A model generated the notes under the pieces. That model worked only from the letters and a program-made list of their open reading frames with translations, had not been told where the DNA came from and did no database searches. The position numbers were made by a program, and so were the translations under genes. Shown piece after piece: positions 9,375-18,145 of a stretch of 64,000 nt of DNA; position 1 is the first letter of the stretch, and each line of letters begins with the position of its first letter. The DNA is from Methylobacterium nodulans ORS 2060 (GTDB lineage Bacteria > Pseudomonadota > Alphaproteobacteria > Rhizobiales > Beijerinckiaceae): positions 248,001-312,000 of the forward strand of contig NC_011892.1 of the NCBI RefSeq assembly GCF_000022085.1, given 5' to 3'.

Positions 9375-9517
9375 GCGGTGCTCTGACCCCAGGCACGATC
9401 AGAGCCTAGCCCGTCCCCCTGGATGGAGGAAGTAACGCTCAGAGGGCCGTTCCAGCGCAGAATGGCCCCGGACCTGAAGGGCCGAGGCCGTCTTGCCGTC
9501 CTGTCTGCTGACGGTGT

Positions 9518-11146
9518 TCAGGCGCGGATGTCGCGTCCTAGAGTCTCCGGAAGCTTCCACAGCCCGATGGCCGTGCTCGCGACGGCGATGACTACCGCAT
9601 ACCAGAGGCCGCCATAGATGTTGCCCGTTGTCGTGGAGATCAGCGTCGCGAAGTACAGCATGAACCCGCCAAAGTACCCTGTTCCGATGTGGTAGGGCAT
9701 GCTGAGCGCCGTGTATCGGATGCGGGCCGGGAACAACTCCACGAGGTAGATGGCCACTGGTCCGTAGGTGATGCAGACGAACAGGACCATCACGAACAGG
9801 ATCACCGTCACCATGACGGTGTTGACCTGCGCCGGATCGGCGGCCGCCGGATAGCCCGCCGCCCGGAGCGCGACCGTGAGAGCCGGAGCGTCATAGCCCG
9901 TCACGGTGGCGGTGCCGACCTGCGTGGTCGCGCCTGCCCCCTCGCCGGGTTCGACCCGGTGCGTCACGCCGGCGACGTTGAGCAGTTCACGCACACGTTC
10001 GCAGTCAGTCTGCGGCCCGCTCAGCAGCAGCAGGTGGCAGTCGTTCGAGCGAATAACCACCGGCGCGGCGGCCGTCGCGCGCTCAAGGATGGGGTTAGCG
10101 TAGTGGGTGAGCGCCCCAAACAGCGGGAAATACGTGACCGCGGCGAGTAGCATGCCGCCCATGATGATCGGCTTGCGGCCGATCCGGTCGGAAAGCGCGC
10201 CGAACAGGACGAAGAAGGGCGTCGCCAGCGCGAGCGCCACGGCCATGCAGGCGGTCGCGGTGTCGAAGTCGACCTTGAGCACCTTTTGCAGGAAGAACAG
10301 GGCGTAGAACTGTCCGGCGTACCAGACCACCCCGACGCCGGCGACGCAGCCGAACAGGCTGAGCAGCATCAGGTTGCGCCAGCGGGCCACGCCGTAGGCT
10401 TCGGCCACCGGCGCCTTGGACGCCTTGCCCTCGGCTTTCATCGCCTTGAAGACAGGGCTCTCGTGCAGGCGGGCCCGGATGAACATGGAAATGGCGAGCA
10501 GCGCGACGGAGGCCACAAACGGCAGGCGCCATCCCCAGGCCCTGAACTCGTCGGCGCCAACAAGGCCGCGGCAGGCGAAGACCGCCAGGAGGGAGAGAAA
10601 GAAGCCGCCGGAGGCGCAGATCTGGATCCAACCGGTGGCCCGGCCGCTGCGCCCTTTGACGGCGTGTTCGGCCACGTAGGTTGCGGCACCGCCATACTCG
10701 CCCCCCATGGCCAATCCCTGAAGGCAGCGCAGAGTGACGAGGATGATCGGGGCGGCGATGCCAATCTGCGCGAAGGTCGGGATCAGGCCGACGCCGGCCG
10801 TCGCGATGCCCATTAGGGCGACCGTGATCAGGAAGGTCATCTTGCGGCCGGCCGTATCGCCCATCCGGCCGAACAACAACGATCCGAAGGGGCGCAGGAC
10901 GAGGCCGGCACCGTAGGTCGCGAGGCTGGCCAGGAACGCGCCGGTTTCCCCAAGGGCTGGCGAGAAGAACAACGGGCCGAAGAACCCGGCCAGTGTGCCG
11001 TAGAGAAAAAAGTCGTACCACTCGAAAACAGTGCCAAGCGAGCTGCCGATGATGACCTTGCGCATCTCGCGGCGGTCGGCTGAGCTTGCCATCCCCGGAG
11101 CATCCGCCGGGGCTCCCGCGTAACTCTCAATATTGGCCGCTGCCAT
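9518..11146 (-). CDS. MFS transporter, metabolite:H+ symporter (MHS) family
   Basis: The 542-residue inner-membrane transporter begins after GGAGAGTGTC at ATG 11146. It shows MHS features: SSLGTVFEWYDFFLYGTLAG in TM1, GRMGDTAGRK (MFS motif A) between TM2 and TM3, QGLAMGGEYGGAATYVAEH in TM4, and LSDRIGRKP in the central loop. It is about 100 residues longer than usual MHS members because of a hydrophilic insertion at about residues 355-450, containing two cysteines (near DCHLLLLSG and QTDCERVRELL). It probably imports an organic acid or small zwitterion by proton symport. Its neighbours suggest a nitrile-derived acid. Confidence 0.8.
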   Translation of the reverse strand: MAAANIESYAGAPADAPGMASSADRREMRKVIIGSSLGTVFEWYDFFLYGTLAGFFGPLFFSPALGETGAFLASLATYGAGLVLRPFGSLLFGRMGDTAGRKMTFLITVALMGIATAGVGLIPTFAQIGIAAPIILVTLRCLQGLAMGGEYGGAATYVAEHAVKGRSGRATGWIQICASGGFFLSLLAVFACRGLVGADEFRAWGWRLPFVASVALLAISMFIRARLHESPVFKAMKAEGKASKAPVAEAYGVARWRNLMLLSLFGCVAGVGVVWYAGQFYALFFLQKVLKVDFDTATACMAVALALATPFFVLFGALSDRIGRKPIIMGGMLLAAVTYFPLFGALTHYANPILERATAAAPVVIRSNDCHLLLLSGPQTDCERVRELLNVAGVTHRVEPGEGAGATTQVGTATVTGYDAPALTVALRAAGYPAAADPAQVNTVMVTVILFVMVLFVCITYGPVAIYLVELFPARIRYTALSMPYHIGTGYFGGFMLYFATLISTTTGNIYGGLWYAVVIAVASTAIGLWKLPETLGRDIRA

Positions 11147-11294
11147 GACACTCTCCGGTTGGAGTTGCACTTACTCGACCCGTAGAGTGGAAAATGAGCC
11201 GGCGCGATCCCGGAAGGCTGCAAGCGTCTGTGCAGAAATCCCAGGCTCTGCCTCTTCGCGAGGCAGCTTATGATGTTTTTTGAAGGAGCGGATC

Positions 11295-12344
11295 ATGGAC
11301 CGAGCATCTGCCCAGGCGGGCCCGCACTCACTGCCGAGCTCGGACGCTGCGGACGCGAGCCGCCCGCCGGTCCTGTATGAGGCACACGGGCTCATTCGCG
11401 ACATCCCGCTCCAGCCCCACGAGATGACGGCGGCGGTGACGGCGACGGACAAGCTGTTCATGCTGGCCCACCTGGGCGTCCTGCGGATCGCGCCGGAGGC
11501 TTGGCAGCTGACTGTGGGCGGGCTCGTCGACCGCCCGCTCCAGCTGCGTCTTGAGGATCTCGCGCGCTTCCTGCCCGCACAGATCGAGGCCGTCCATCAG
11601 TGTGCCGGCAGCCCGACGGCTCCGACGGTCGCGACGCGGCGCGTAGCCTGTGTGGTTTGGGGGGGCGTTCGTCTCGGCGACATTCTGCGGGAGGCCGGCG
11701 TCCAGTCCGGAGCCACGCATCTCTGGAGCGATGGCGCCGATAGCGGCACGTTTGGCGGGACGCACGTGCCGTACTTCCGGAAGGACCTGCCGCTCGCGCG
11801 CGTGGACGCCGATGTCCTCCTTGCGACACGGCTGAACGGCGATCCATTGCCGAACCGACATGGCGGCCCCGTCCGGCTGGTCGTGCCAGGGTTCTACGGC
11901 ACGAACTCGGTGAAGTGGCTGTGGCGCCTGACGCTCGCCGACCGCCGGGCCGACGGCCTATTCACGACCCTGTATTACAACGACCCGCTTCCGGACGGCA
12001 CGACGCGCCCGGTCTACGGACTGGAGCCGGAGAGCATCATCGTGGATCCCGCACCTAATACGCCCGTGCCGAGGCGGGCCGAGATCCGTGGCTGGGCCTG
12101 GGGAGATGCGCCGGTAGTTGAAGTCAAGGTGAGCGGTGATGCTGGACGCACTTGGGTCGGCGCAGCCCTGGGACCAAGGAACGGGCGTGCATGGCAGGAA
12201 TGGCGCTGTCCTTGGGCCTTTGCCACGGCGGGTCCCACGATGTTGATATGCCGTGCGACGGACGCAGCAGGCCGAATGCAGCCGATGGACGGGGCACGCA
12301 ACGAGGTCCATCGCGTGATCGTCGAAGTCAGTCAGGAACGTTAA
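11295..12344 (+). CDS. sulfite-oxidase-like molybdopterin enzyme
   Basis: The 349-residue product has the sulfite oxidase fold: an Mo-cofactor domain to about residue 230 and a C-terminal Mo-co dimerisation domain after it. The conserved molybdenum-ligating cysteine lies in VHQCAGSPT near residue 105, followed by VVWGGVRLGDIL, and the substrate-pocket region PVRLVVPGFYGTNSVKWL is intact. No twin-arginine signal is seen, so the enzyme is probably cytoplasmic or uses a partner for export. There is no heme domain. The ATG at 11295 follows AAGGAGCGGATC. It is divergent from the MHS transporter, with about 150 bases between for shared control. Confidence 0.8.
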   Translation: MDRASAQAGPHSLPSSDAADASRPPVLYEAHGLIRDIPLQPHEMTAAVTATDKLFMLAHLGVLRIAPEAWQLTVGGLVDRPLQLRLEDLARFLPAQIEAVHQCAGSPTAPTVATRRVACVVWGGVRLGDILREAGVQSGATHLWSDGADSGTFGGTHVPYFRKDLPLARVDADVLLATRLNGDPLPNRHGGPVRLVVPGFYGTNSVKWLWRLTLADRRADGLFTTLYYNDPLPDGTTRPVYGLEPESIIVDPAPNTPVPRRAEIRGWAWGDAPVVEVKVSGDAGRTWVGAALGPRNGRAWQEWRCPWAFATAGPTMLICRATDAAGRMQPMDGARNEVHRVIVEVSQER

Positions 12345-12370
12345 CGGAAAGCGATATCCTCCTGGCAGAG

Positions 12371-12410
12371 AGGGCCTCTCGCAAACTCAGTGGTGGGCCG
12401 CAGAAGAGGC
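12371..12410 (+). repeat. degenerate IS6-family left end
   Basis: The bases from 12371 (GGGCCTCTCGCAAACTCAGT, then a GGGCCGCAGAAGAGGCTC tract) align with the left end of the intact IS6 element at 12671 (GGGGGCTTGTCGCAAACTCG, then GGCCACAGAAGGGGCTC). No transposase frame follows, so it is a relic end from an earlier IS6 insertion. The rest of 12345-12670 shows no gene I can support, apart from the hairpin at 12490. Confidence 0.55.
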
Positions 12411-12489
12411 TCGTGGCGCGAAGCGGCCGTCGGCTCAGCGTCCGCAGAGGGGCGTGGTCGGACCGCTTGACGCGTTCCCCCCAATTGAG

Positions 12490-12520
12490 AAGCCCGCCGC
12501 GGCGGAGGCTGGGCGGGCTT
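12490..12520 (+). terminator. GC-rich hairpin, possible terminator
   Basis: A perfect nine-base stem (AAGCCCGCC at 12490-12498 and GGCGGGCTT at 12512-12520) with a 13-base loop lies between the IS6 relic and the intact IS6 element. No run of T follows on the plus strand, so termination is only a guess. Confidence 0.35.
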
Positions 12521-12670
12521 GGTCGGTCAGCAATGATGCTGCTCGCGGCGGGAGCCGCGATGCTGGCCGTGTTGAGGCCCGCGGCCGCTTTCCTCCAAAT
12601 CTTCGAGGCGGTCGGTGAGACGCTACAAGACGCTGATCAGCTGGTCATTGTGCCGGGCCTTGTCCGACGC

Positions 12671-13562
12671 GGGGGCTTGTCGCAAACTCGGGTCCAGGCC
12701 ACAGAAGGGGCTCAATGGCCCCGCTTTCATGCTTTGTTCGCGACGGGAAGTCCGAAGCAATGCGCAAGCAGCTGATTCTGCTCGCGCACGGTCCACGCGC
12801 CTGAAAACCCGAAGCCCGTGCGCAGCCACAGCATGGCTTTGACGCCCTGGATCGTGCGCCGGGCCGTGGTGAAGGAGCGGAACCCGCCCACCCGCGGCAT
12901 CGGCCGCTTGACCCGGAAGTGGTCGCTCTCGATCCCCTGCTGCAGGTGCTTGGTGACGTGGTGGATGGGCGTGCGCGGCAGCAGGCCCTCCTTGCGGCTC
13001 TCAACAATGGCCGGCGGGTACGGGCCGGCGCCATCGGTGCCGATCCGGTCGGGGGCGAGCAACGGCTGATCCTGCAGCATCTTGCGGAAGAACCGCTTGG
13101 CCGCGTCCAGATCGCGCTGGGCGGTGAGCAGGAAGTCGACCGGCTCGCCGTGCTTGTCGATGGCTCGGTAGAGATACCGCCACTGGCCGAGGATCTTGAT
13201 GTCCGTTTCGTCGACGCGCACGGACCCGCAATGCGGCTTGCGGAACATGCGCAGCCGGCGCTCGAGGGCGGGTGCATAGGCGAGCACCCAGCGATTGATG
13301 GTGGAGTGGTCCACCTTCAACCCGCGCTCCAGCAGCATCTCCTCGATGTCACGGTAGCTCAGGGCGTACTGTAGATACCAGGAGACGGCCTGGACGATGA
13401 GGGTTGCCTGGACGTGCCGGCCCTTGAAGTCGCCGCGGGCCTGTCGCTTCAGCGTGAGGGCGAGGGCGTTGAGGATCATGGGCCGGCTCCGGGGTGGAGG
13501 CGGCAAGCTGGGCGGGTATGCCTAACGACTGGTGAACGTCATCGCGTTTGCGACAGACCCCC
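12671..13562 (-). mobile_element. IS6-family insertion sequence
   Basis: Imperfect terminal inverted repeats bound the element: GGGGGCTTGTCGCAAACTCG at 12671-12690, and the reverse complement of GGGGGTCTGTCGCAAACGCG at 13543-13562. TGTCGCAAA is the core of IS6-family ends. The single transposase gene lies between, on the minus strand. I see no matching 8-bp direct repeats outside the ends, so one flank has probably been rearranged, as happens when IS6 elements form cointegrates. The interval 13563-13841 beyond the right end contains no gene. Confidence 0.8.
12727..13479 (-). CDS. IS6-family DDE transposase
   Basis: The 250-residue protein starts MILNALALTLKRQ and has the IS6 order: an N-terminal HTH region (LSYRDIEEMLLERGLKVDHS, TINRWV), then the DDE catalytic core with Asp in VRVDETDIK, Asp in GTDGAGPYP, and Glu in QGIESDHFRVKR. 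IS6 transposases move by replicative cointegrate formation and often flank accessory genes. Length is typical (about 235-250). All three catalytic residues are present, so it may be active. ATG at 13479 is chosen because family similarity begins just after it; the frame extends to 13506. Confidence 0.9.
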   Translation of the reverse strand: MILNALALTLKRQARGDFKGRHVQATLIVQAVSWYLQYALSYRDIEEMLLERGLKVDHSTINRWVLAYAPALERRLRMFRKPHCGSVRVDETDIKILGQWRYLYRAIDKHGEPVDFLLTAQRDLDAAKRFFRKMLQDQPLLAPDRIGTDGAGPYPPAIVESRKEGLLPRTPIHHVTKHLQQGIESDHFRVKRPMPRVGGFRSFTTARRTIQGVKAMLWLRTGFGFSGAWTVREQNQLLAHCFGLPVANKA

Positions 13563-13841
13563 TCTTCCACGTTTTCCGATCAGGCAGGGAACGGGCTTGG
13601 CGACGAAGTGCAGTGCCGTCTCAAGTGAAGATGAGAACTGTATTTACTCCATAGCCCTCCCTTAAACGGAGTTTGAATCCCTCTCCTTCTGCCCGCCGAT
13701 TGCGCCATGGCGCGCGCGTCCCTTCTCGCGCTCCCAGTGGACAGACCGCCATACCCAAGTTAGCGGCAGAAACCGTCAAGCGGTAAGTTCAGCCAAAGCC
13801 AGCGGGCGAGAACTTGACCCATCTCCCCCGACGGCAGAGCC

Positions 13842-16800
13842 CTACTCGGCAGCCATTGCTGTGCGCAGTTCCGGTTCCTCCGTCGAAGTCTCATGGCTCT
13901 CATCCGCTGTCGGCTTGATCCGGAACCACGCAGCGTAGAGCGCGGGAAGGAAGAGCAGGATCAACACCGTGCCGACCGCCGTGCCGCCGATCAGCGTATA
14001 GGCCATCGATCCCCAGAAAACGGAGTGCGTAAGGGGGATGAAGGCCAGCACGGCGGCAAGTGCAGTCAGGATCACGGGCCGCGTGCGCTGCACCGTGGCC
14101 TCGATGACGGCGTGGTAGTCGTCGAGGCCGGCCGCACGGTTCTCCTTGATCTGCTCGGTCAGGATCAGCGTGTTGCGCATCAGGATGCCGGCCAGTCCGA
14201 TCAGGCCCAGAATGGCGTTGAATCCGAAGGGCTGGTTGAAGGCGAGCAGCGCCGGCACGACGCCAACGAGGCCAAGCGGCGCCGTCAACATGACCATGGT
14301 CATCATCGAGAAGGATCGCACCTGCAGCATGATGACGATCAGCGTGGCGGCGATCATGGCCGGGAAGACCTTGCCCAGCGCGGCGTTGGCCTTGCCGGCC
14401 TCCTCGATCGATCCGCCCATTTCGATGCGATAGCCGGCCGGAAGGGAGGCGATCAGCGGCTGAAGAGCCGTCATGATCTCTTTGGAGACCTCCGGAGGCT
14501 GGGTCGCCTCGTTGATGTCCGAGCGGGTCGTGATAACAGGGGTGCGATCGCGGCGCTTCAGGATCGGTTCTTCCAGACGGGTTTCCGAATGGCCGATCTG
14601 ATCGAGCGGGATCGGGCGGCCGTCCCGGCTCATCAGCGAGAAATCCGCCAGGCGCGCCGGATCCAGCCGCTCGCCGCCGGCGCTGCGTGCCACGATGGGG
14701 ACATTGCGGATGTCCTCGCGGACCTGCGTGACCGGAATGCCGGTGAGGAGGAACTGGAGCTGCTGGCCCACTTCCGTCGGCGAGAGACCGATGAGGTTCA
14801 GTCGATCCTGATCCGGGACGAAGCGAAGCACGGGCGTGCGATTGCCCCAGTCGCGGTTGGCCTGCCGCACGTCCGGGATGCCCCGCATGATATCGAGGGC
14901 TTTTTCGGAGATGCCGTAGAGTTGCGCCGGGTCAGGTCCCATGACCCGGAACTCGACCGGGAATGGCGTGTAGGGGCCGAACACGAGCTGCGTGACGCGG
15001 ATATAGGCCTCGGGTGCAAGCCCCTGTGCCACCGCTTCCCGCAGCCGATGCTTCAACGCCTCGCGCGCCTCGGCGTTCGGGGTCAGCACGACGATCTTGG
15101 CGAAGGCGGGATCGGGCAGCTCCGGCGCCATCGCGAAGAAGAAGCGCGGAGCGCCCTGACCGACATAGCTCGTGACGATCCTGGCCTCGGGCTGCTTGTC
15201 CAGCCAGTGCTCGAGCTTCTCGACCGTGGCTGTCGTCGTCTCGATGCTGGTGCCCTCCGGCAGTCGAACCTCCACCAGCACTTCGGGACGGTCGGATGTC
15301 GGGAAGAACTGCTGCTTGACGGCCCCCATGCCGACGCCGGACAGCGCGAAGGCGATGCCGACGATGCCGCAGGTTACGAACTTGTGGCGCACGGCAAAGG
15401 TGATGAGCCGTCGCAGGCGCCGATAATTCGGTGTGTCGTAGATCGCGTGATGACCGCCCTCGATCGGCTTGATCGCGGGCAGCATCTTGACGCCGAGATA
15501 AGGCGTGAAGACCACCGCGACGATCCAGGAGACGATGAGCGCGAACCCCACGACCCAGAAGATGTTGCCGGCATATTCGCCGGCCGTCGAGCGCGCGAAG
15601 CCCACCGGCAGGAAGCCGGCGATCGTCACGAGCGTTCCGGAGAGCATCGGCGCCGCGGTGTGGCTCCACGCATAGGCCGCCGCCTTGATGCGGTCCATGC
15701 CCTCTTCCATCTTCACCACCATCACCTCGATGGCGATGATGGCGTCGTCCACGAGAAGGCCGAGCGCCAGGATGAGGGCGCCGAGCGTGATGCGGTCGAA
15801 GAACCGGCCGGTCTCGAGCATGATGAGGAAGACGACGGCGAGCGTCAGGGGGACGGCCGCCGCCACCACGATGCCGACGCGCCAGCCGAGGCTGACGAGG
15901 CTCACCAGCAGCACGACGCCGAGCGCCATCGCGAACTTCATCATGAATTCATCGACCGCCGAGGTGATGTTGACGGCCTGGTCGGTCACCTTGTCGAGCG
16001 TCATCCCGAGCGGCAGCGTCTGTGCGATGGCCGCCGTCCTGTCCTCCAGAGCCTTGCCGAGCGCGAGGCCATCCCAGCCCTCCTGCATGACCGCCGCGAG
16101 CATGATGATGGGCTCGCCCTGACGGCGGATGAGGTAGGTGGGAGGATCCTCATAGCCGCGGCGGACCTCGGCGATGTCGGAGAGCTTCAGCGTCCGCCCC
16201 GCCGCGACAATCGGCGTGTCGGCGATCGCCTGAACGCTGTCATAAGCGCCGTCGACCCGGATGAAGACCCGCGGCCCCCGCGTGTCGATCGAGCCTGCCG
16301 GGGTGACGGTGTTCTGCCGCTGCAACGCGGCGACGATGTCCTGCGCCGAGACGCCGAGGGTTGCCAGCTTGGCATAGGAGAACTCGACGAAAATCTGTTC
16401 GGGTCGTTCGCCGAGGATGTTGATCTTCTTGACGCCGGGCACGTGCAGGAGGTCCTGGCGGATCACCTCGGCCTGCCGGACCAGCTCACGCATCGGCATG
16501 CCCTTGGCCTTGAGCGCGTAGAGGGCGAAGCTGACGTCCGAATATTCGTCGTTGACGAAGGGGCCGTAGACGCCGGACGGCAGGTTGCGGGCTTCATCCG
16601 CGAGCTTCTTGCGGGCCTGATAGAACTCCTCCTGCACGACCGACGGCGGCGTGCTGTCCTTCAGCGTGACCGTCATATACGCATAGCCCGGCCGCGTGGT
16701 CGTCTCGACCCGGTCGTACCAGGTGAGCTCCTGAAGCCGCTTCTCCAACGGTTCGGCGACCAGGTCCTGCATCTCGCGCGCGGTCGCGCCCGGCCATGCC

Positions 16801-16952
16801 GTCGTGACCGTCAGGGTCTTGATGGTGAAGTTCGGGTCCTCCGCCCGGCCGAGCATGATGAAGGCGTAGGCGCCGGCGGCCACCAGCAAGAGGATGGTGA
16901 ACAGGGTGACGGCCCGTTCGCGAACCGCGATCGCGGAAAGATTGAGGCTCAT
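13842..16952 (-). CDS. RND-family efflux pump inner-membrane subunit
   Basis: The 1036-residue AcrB/MexF-like transporter extrudes drugs or other solutes using proton motive force. It has the RND layout: TM1 near residue 15-30, a large periplasmic porter domain, TMs 2-6 (about 335-480), a TM near 535, a second periplasmic domain, and TMs 8-12 from about 870 to 1010. The proton-relay aspartate pair is present in LILALGLLVDDAIIAIEV (TM4). The sequence is closer to the HAE-type subgroup with a short AMTS-like start (MSLNLSAIAVRERAVTLFTI) than to classical AcrB. Its start overlaps the stop of the adaptor gene by four bases. Divergent TetR gene and palindrome upstream suggest repression by that TetR. 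Confidence 0.9.
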   Translation of the reverse strand: MSLNLSAIAVRERAVTLFTILLLVAAGAYAFIMLGRAEDPNFTIKTLTVTTAWPGATAREMQDLVAEPLEKRLQELTWYDRVETTTRPGYAYMTVTLKDSTPPSVVQEEFYQARKKLADEARNLPSGVYGPFVNDEYSDVSFALYALKAKGMPMRELVRQAEVIRQDLLHVPGVKKINILGERPEQIFVEFSYAKLATLGVSAQDIVAALQRQNTVTPAGSIDTRGPRVFIRVDGAYDSVQAIADTPIVAAGRTLKLSDIAEVRRGYEDPPTYLIRRQGEPIIMLAAVMQEGWDGLALGKALEDRTAAIAQTLPLGMTLDKVTDQAVNITSAVDEFMMKFAMALGVVLLVSLVSLGWRVGIVVAAAVPLTLAVVFLIMLETGRFFDRITLGALILALGLLVDDAIIAIEVMVVKMEEGMDRIKAAAYAWSHTAAPMLSGTLVTIAGFLPVGFARSTAGEYAGNIFWVVGFALIVSWIVAVVFTPYLGVKMLPAIKPIEGGHHAIYDTPNYRRLRRLITFAVRHKFVTCGIVGIAFALSGVGMGAVKQQFFPTSDRPEVLVEVRLPEGTSIETTTATVEKLEHWLDKQPEARIVTSYVGQGAPRFFFAMAPELPDPAFAKIVVLTPNAEAREALKHRLREAVAQGLAPEAYIRVTQLVFGPYTPFPVEFRVMGPDPAQLYGISEKALDIMRGIPDVRQANRDWGNRTPVLRFVPDQDRLNLIGLSPTEVGQQLQFLLTGIPVTQVREDIRNVPIVARSAGGERLDPARLADFSLMSRDGRPIPLDQIGHSETRLEEPILKRRDRTPVITTRSDINEATQPPEVSKEIMTALQPLIASLPAGYRIEMGGSIEEAGKANAALGKVFPAMIAATLIVIMLQVRSFSMMTMVMLTAPLGLVGVVPALLAFNQPFGFNAILGLIGLAGILMRNTLILTEQIKENRAAGLDDYHAVIEATVQRTRPVILTALAAVLAFIPLTHSVFWGSMAYTLIGGTAVGTVLILLFLPALYAAWFRIKPTADESHETSTEEPELRTAMAAE

Positions 16953-18061
16953 CGGTTGCTCCTGCTTTGAGAAGCAGTCCTGACGCGAGCGCCCTCCCGC
17001 AGGAGATGAGCGCCGAGGGAAACAACCGGATCACCAGAGCTCAGTCCGGAGATCACGGCTGTTTCGCTGGTCACACGCACAAGCTTGACGGGCCGAAACG
17101 TCACCGTCGAGGTGGCGCGATCCAAGAGCCAAACGCCGGTCTTCTCGCCATCATCGAGCACGGCTCCCAGCGGCACCTGAACTTCCGGCTGACTCGCCTG
17201 GCTTGCAAGCCGAATGGTTACCGTCGCGCCGAGCGGTGCCGCGGCGGCGGCGCCATCGAGCACGTAGCGCGCCTCGTAGGTGCGGGTCTGGGCATCGGCG
17301 GAATCCGACAGCTGCCGGAGATGTGCCGTATAGCGGCGTCCGTCGCCCCCATACACGCTGGCCTCGGCCACCGAGCCGATCGCCGGCCGGATCGTTTCGG
17401 GCAGCGCAACCACCGCTTCGCGGGGCCCTGCCTGGGCAAGCCGGACCACAGCCTGGCCGGCGGAGACGACCTGGCCCGGCTCGCCAAGGGTTTCGACCAC
17501 CGTTCCATCCGCGTCCGCCAGCAGGACGGAATAGGTCGCCTCGTTCTCGGCGACCCGTGCTTCGGCTTCGGCGGCGGCGAGCTGCGCCTCGGCTGTATCC
17601 GACGCGGCCTTCGCTTGCTCATAACGCTGTCGGGAGACCCATCCTTTGGTGAGCAGACTAGCGTATCGCTGTTCGTCCGCCTTCAACTGCACGACAGATG
17701 CGTGAGCCGCCGCGACGGCGTTGCGCTTCGCCGTGAGCGCAAGGCGAAGGTCGGTTTCGTCGATCCGCATCAGCGGCTGACCGGCTTTGACCTGCTGACC
17801 GACATTCACAAGCCGTTCCACGACCTTGCCGGGGACGCGGAAGCCGAGATTGCTCTGCACCCTCGCCCCTATGGTGCCGGTGAAGCCGCGTTCGGATCCG
17901 GTCACTCCAGCTGCCGTTGCCAGTCTGACGATCGGAGGATCCTGCCTCGGGTCGGTCACGGCAGAGGCTTCCTGCGTGCGCAGGGAAACGCTGGCGAAAG
18001 CGACCGCCCCCACCCCTGCGACCAGGACGCTCCCCAGCACCATAGCGGGTCTCTTTCTCAT
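16949..18061 (-). CDS. RND efflux periplasmic adaptor (membrane fusion protein)
   Basis: The 370-residue HlyD/AcrA-type adaptor has an N-terminal signal or anchor (residues 1-28), a barrel-sandwich lipoyl region (GFRVPGKVVERLVNVGQQVK and GQPLMRIDETDL), an alpha-helical coiled coil (about 90-150, rich in Ala and Glu), the second lipoyl half (DGTVVETLGEPGQVVSAGQ), and a C-terminal beta-barrel domain. It links the RND pump to an outer-membrane channel; no channel gene is found beside it, so a TolC-like protein encoded elsewhere is assumed. The gene is first in the operon, directly downstream of the TetR operator. Confidence 0.9.
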   Translation of the reverse strand: MRKRPAMVLGSVLVAGVGAVAFASVSLRTQEASAVTDPRQDPPIVRLATAAGVTGSERGFTGTIGARVQSNLGFRVPGKVVERLVNVGQQVKAGQPLMRIDETDLRLALTAKRNAVAAAHASVVQLKADEQRYASLLTKGWVSRQRYEQAKAASDTAEAQLAAAEAEARVAENEATYSVLLADADGTVVETLGEPGQVVSAGQAVVRLAQAGPREAVVALPETIRPAIGSVAEASVYGGDGRRYTAHLRQLSDSADAQTRTYEARYVLDGAAAAAPLGATVTIRLASQASQPEVQVPLGAVLDDGEKTGVWLLDRATSTVTFRPVKLVRVTSETAVISGLSSGDPVVSLGAHLLREGARVRTASQSRSNR

Positions 18062-18081
18062 GCCCGTGGCCTCGCCAAATT

Positions 18082-18128
18082 AGATTGCGTTCGCACTCTA
18101 TACCGAATATAGATGGCGAACGCAATCT
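18082..18128. promoter_or_regulatory. nested palindromic TetR operator in divergent promoter
   Basis: A 47-base palindrome lies between the adaptor and TetR genes. The outer arms are 13 bases and perfect (AGATTGCGTTCGC at 18082-18094, GCGAACGCAATCT at 18116-18128). The inner arms are six bases (TCTATA at 18097-18102, TATAGA at 18108-18113) around CCGAA, with two unpaired bases between inner and outer arms. The centre is AT-rich and could supply -10 elements for both directions, so TetR binding would block both promoters. Confidence 0.75.
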
Positions 18129-18145
18129 CATTATGGAGGTCGGCA

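Noticed and set aside
13650..13700. Sequence resembling a tRNA 3' end or att core (GTTTGAATCCCTCTCC)
   Set aside because: The T-loop-like bases are there but the T-stem does not pair and no other tRNA part is present, so I do not call a tRNA or attachment site.
13893..16970. 1025-codon plus-strand frame over the RND pump gene
   Set aside because: Shadow of the high-GC pump gene; composition is Arg/Asp/His-rich with no domain, while the minus strand encodes a complete RND transporter.
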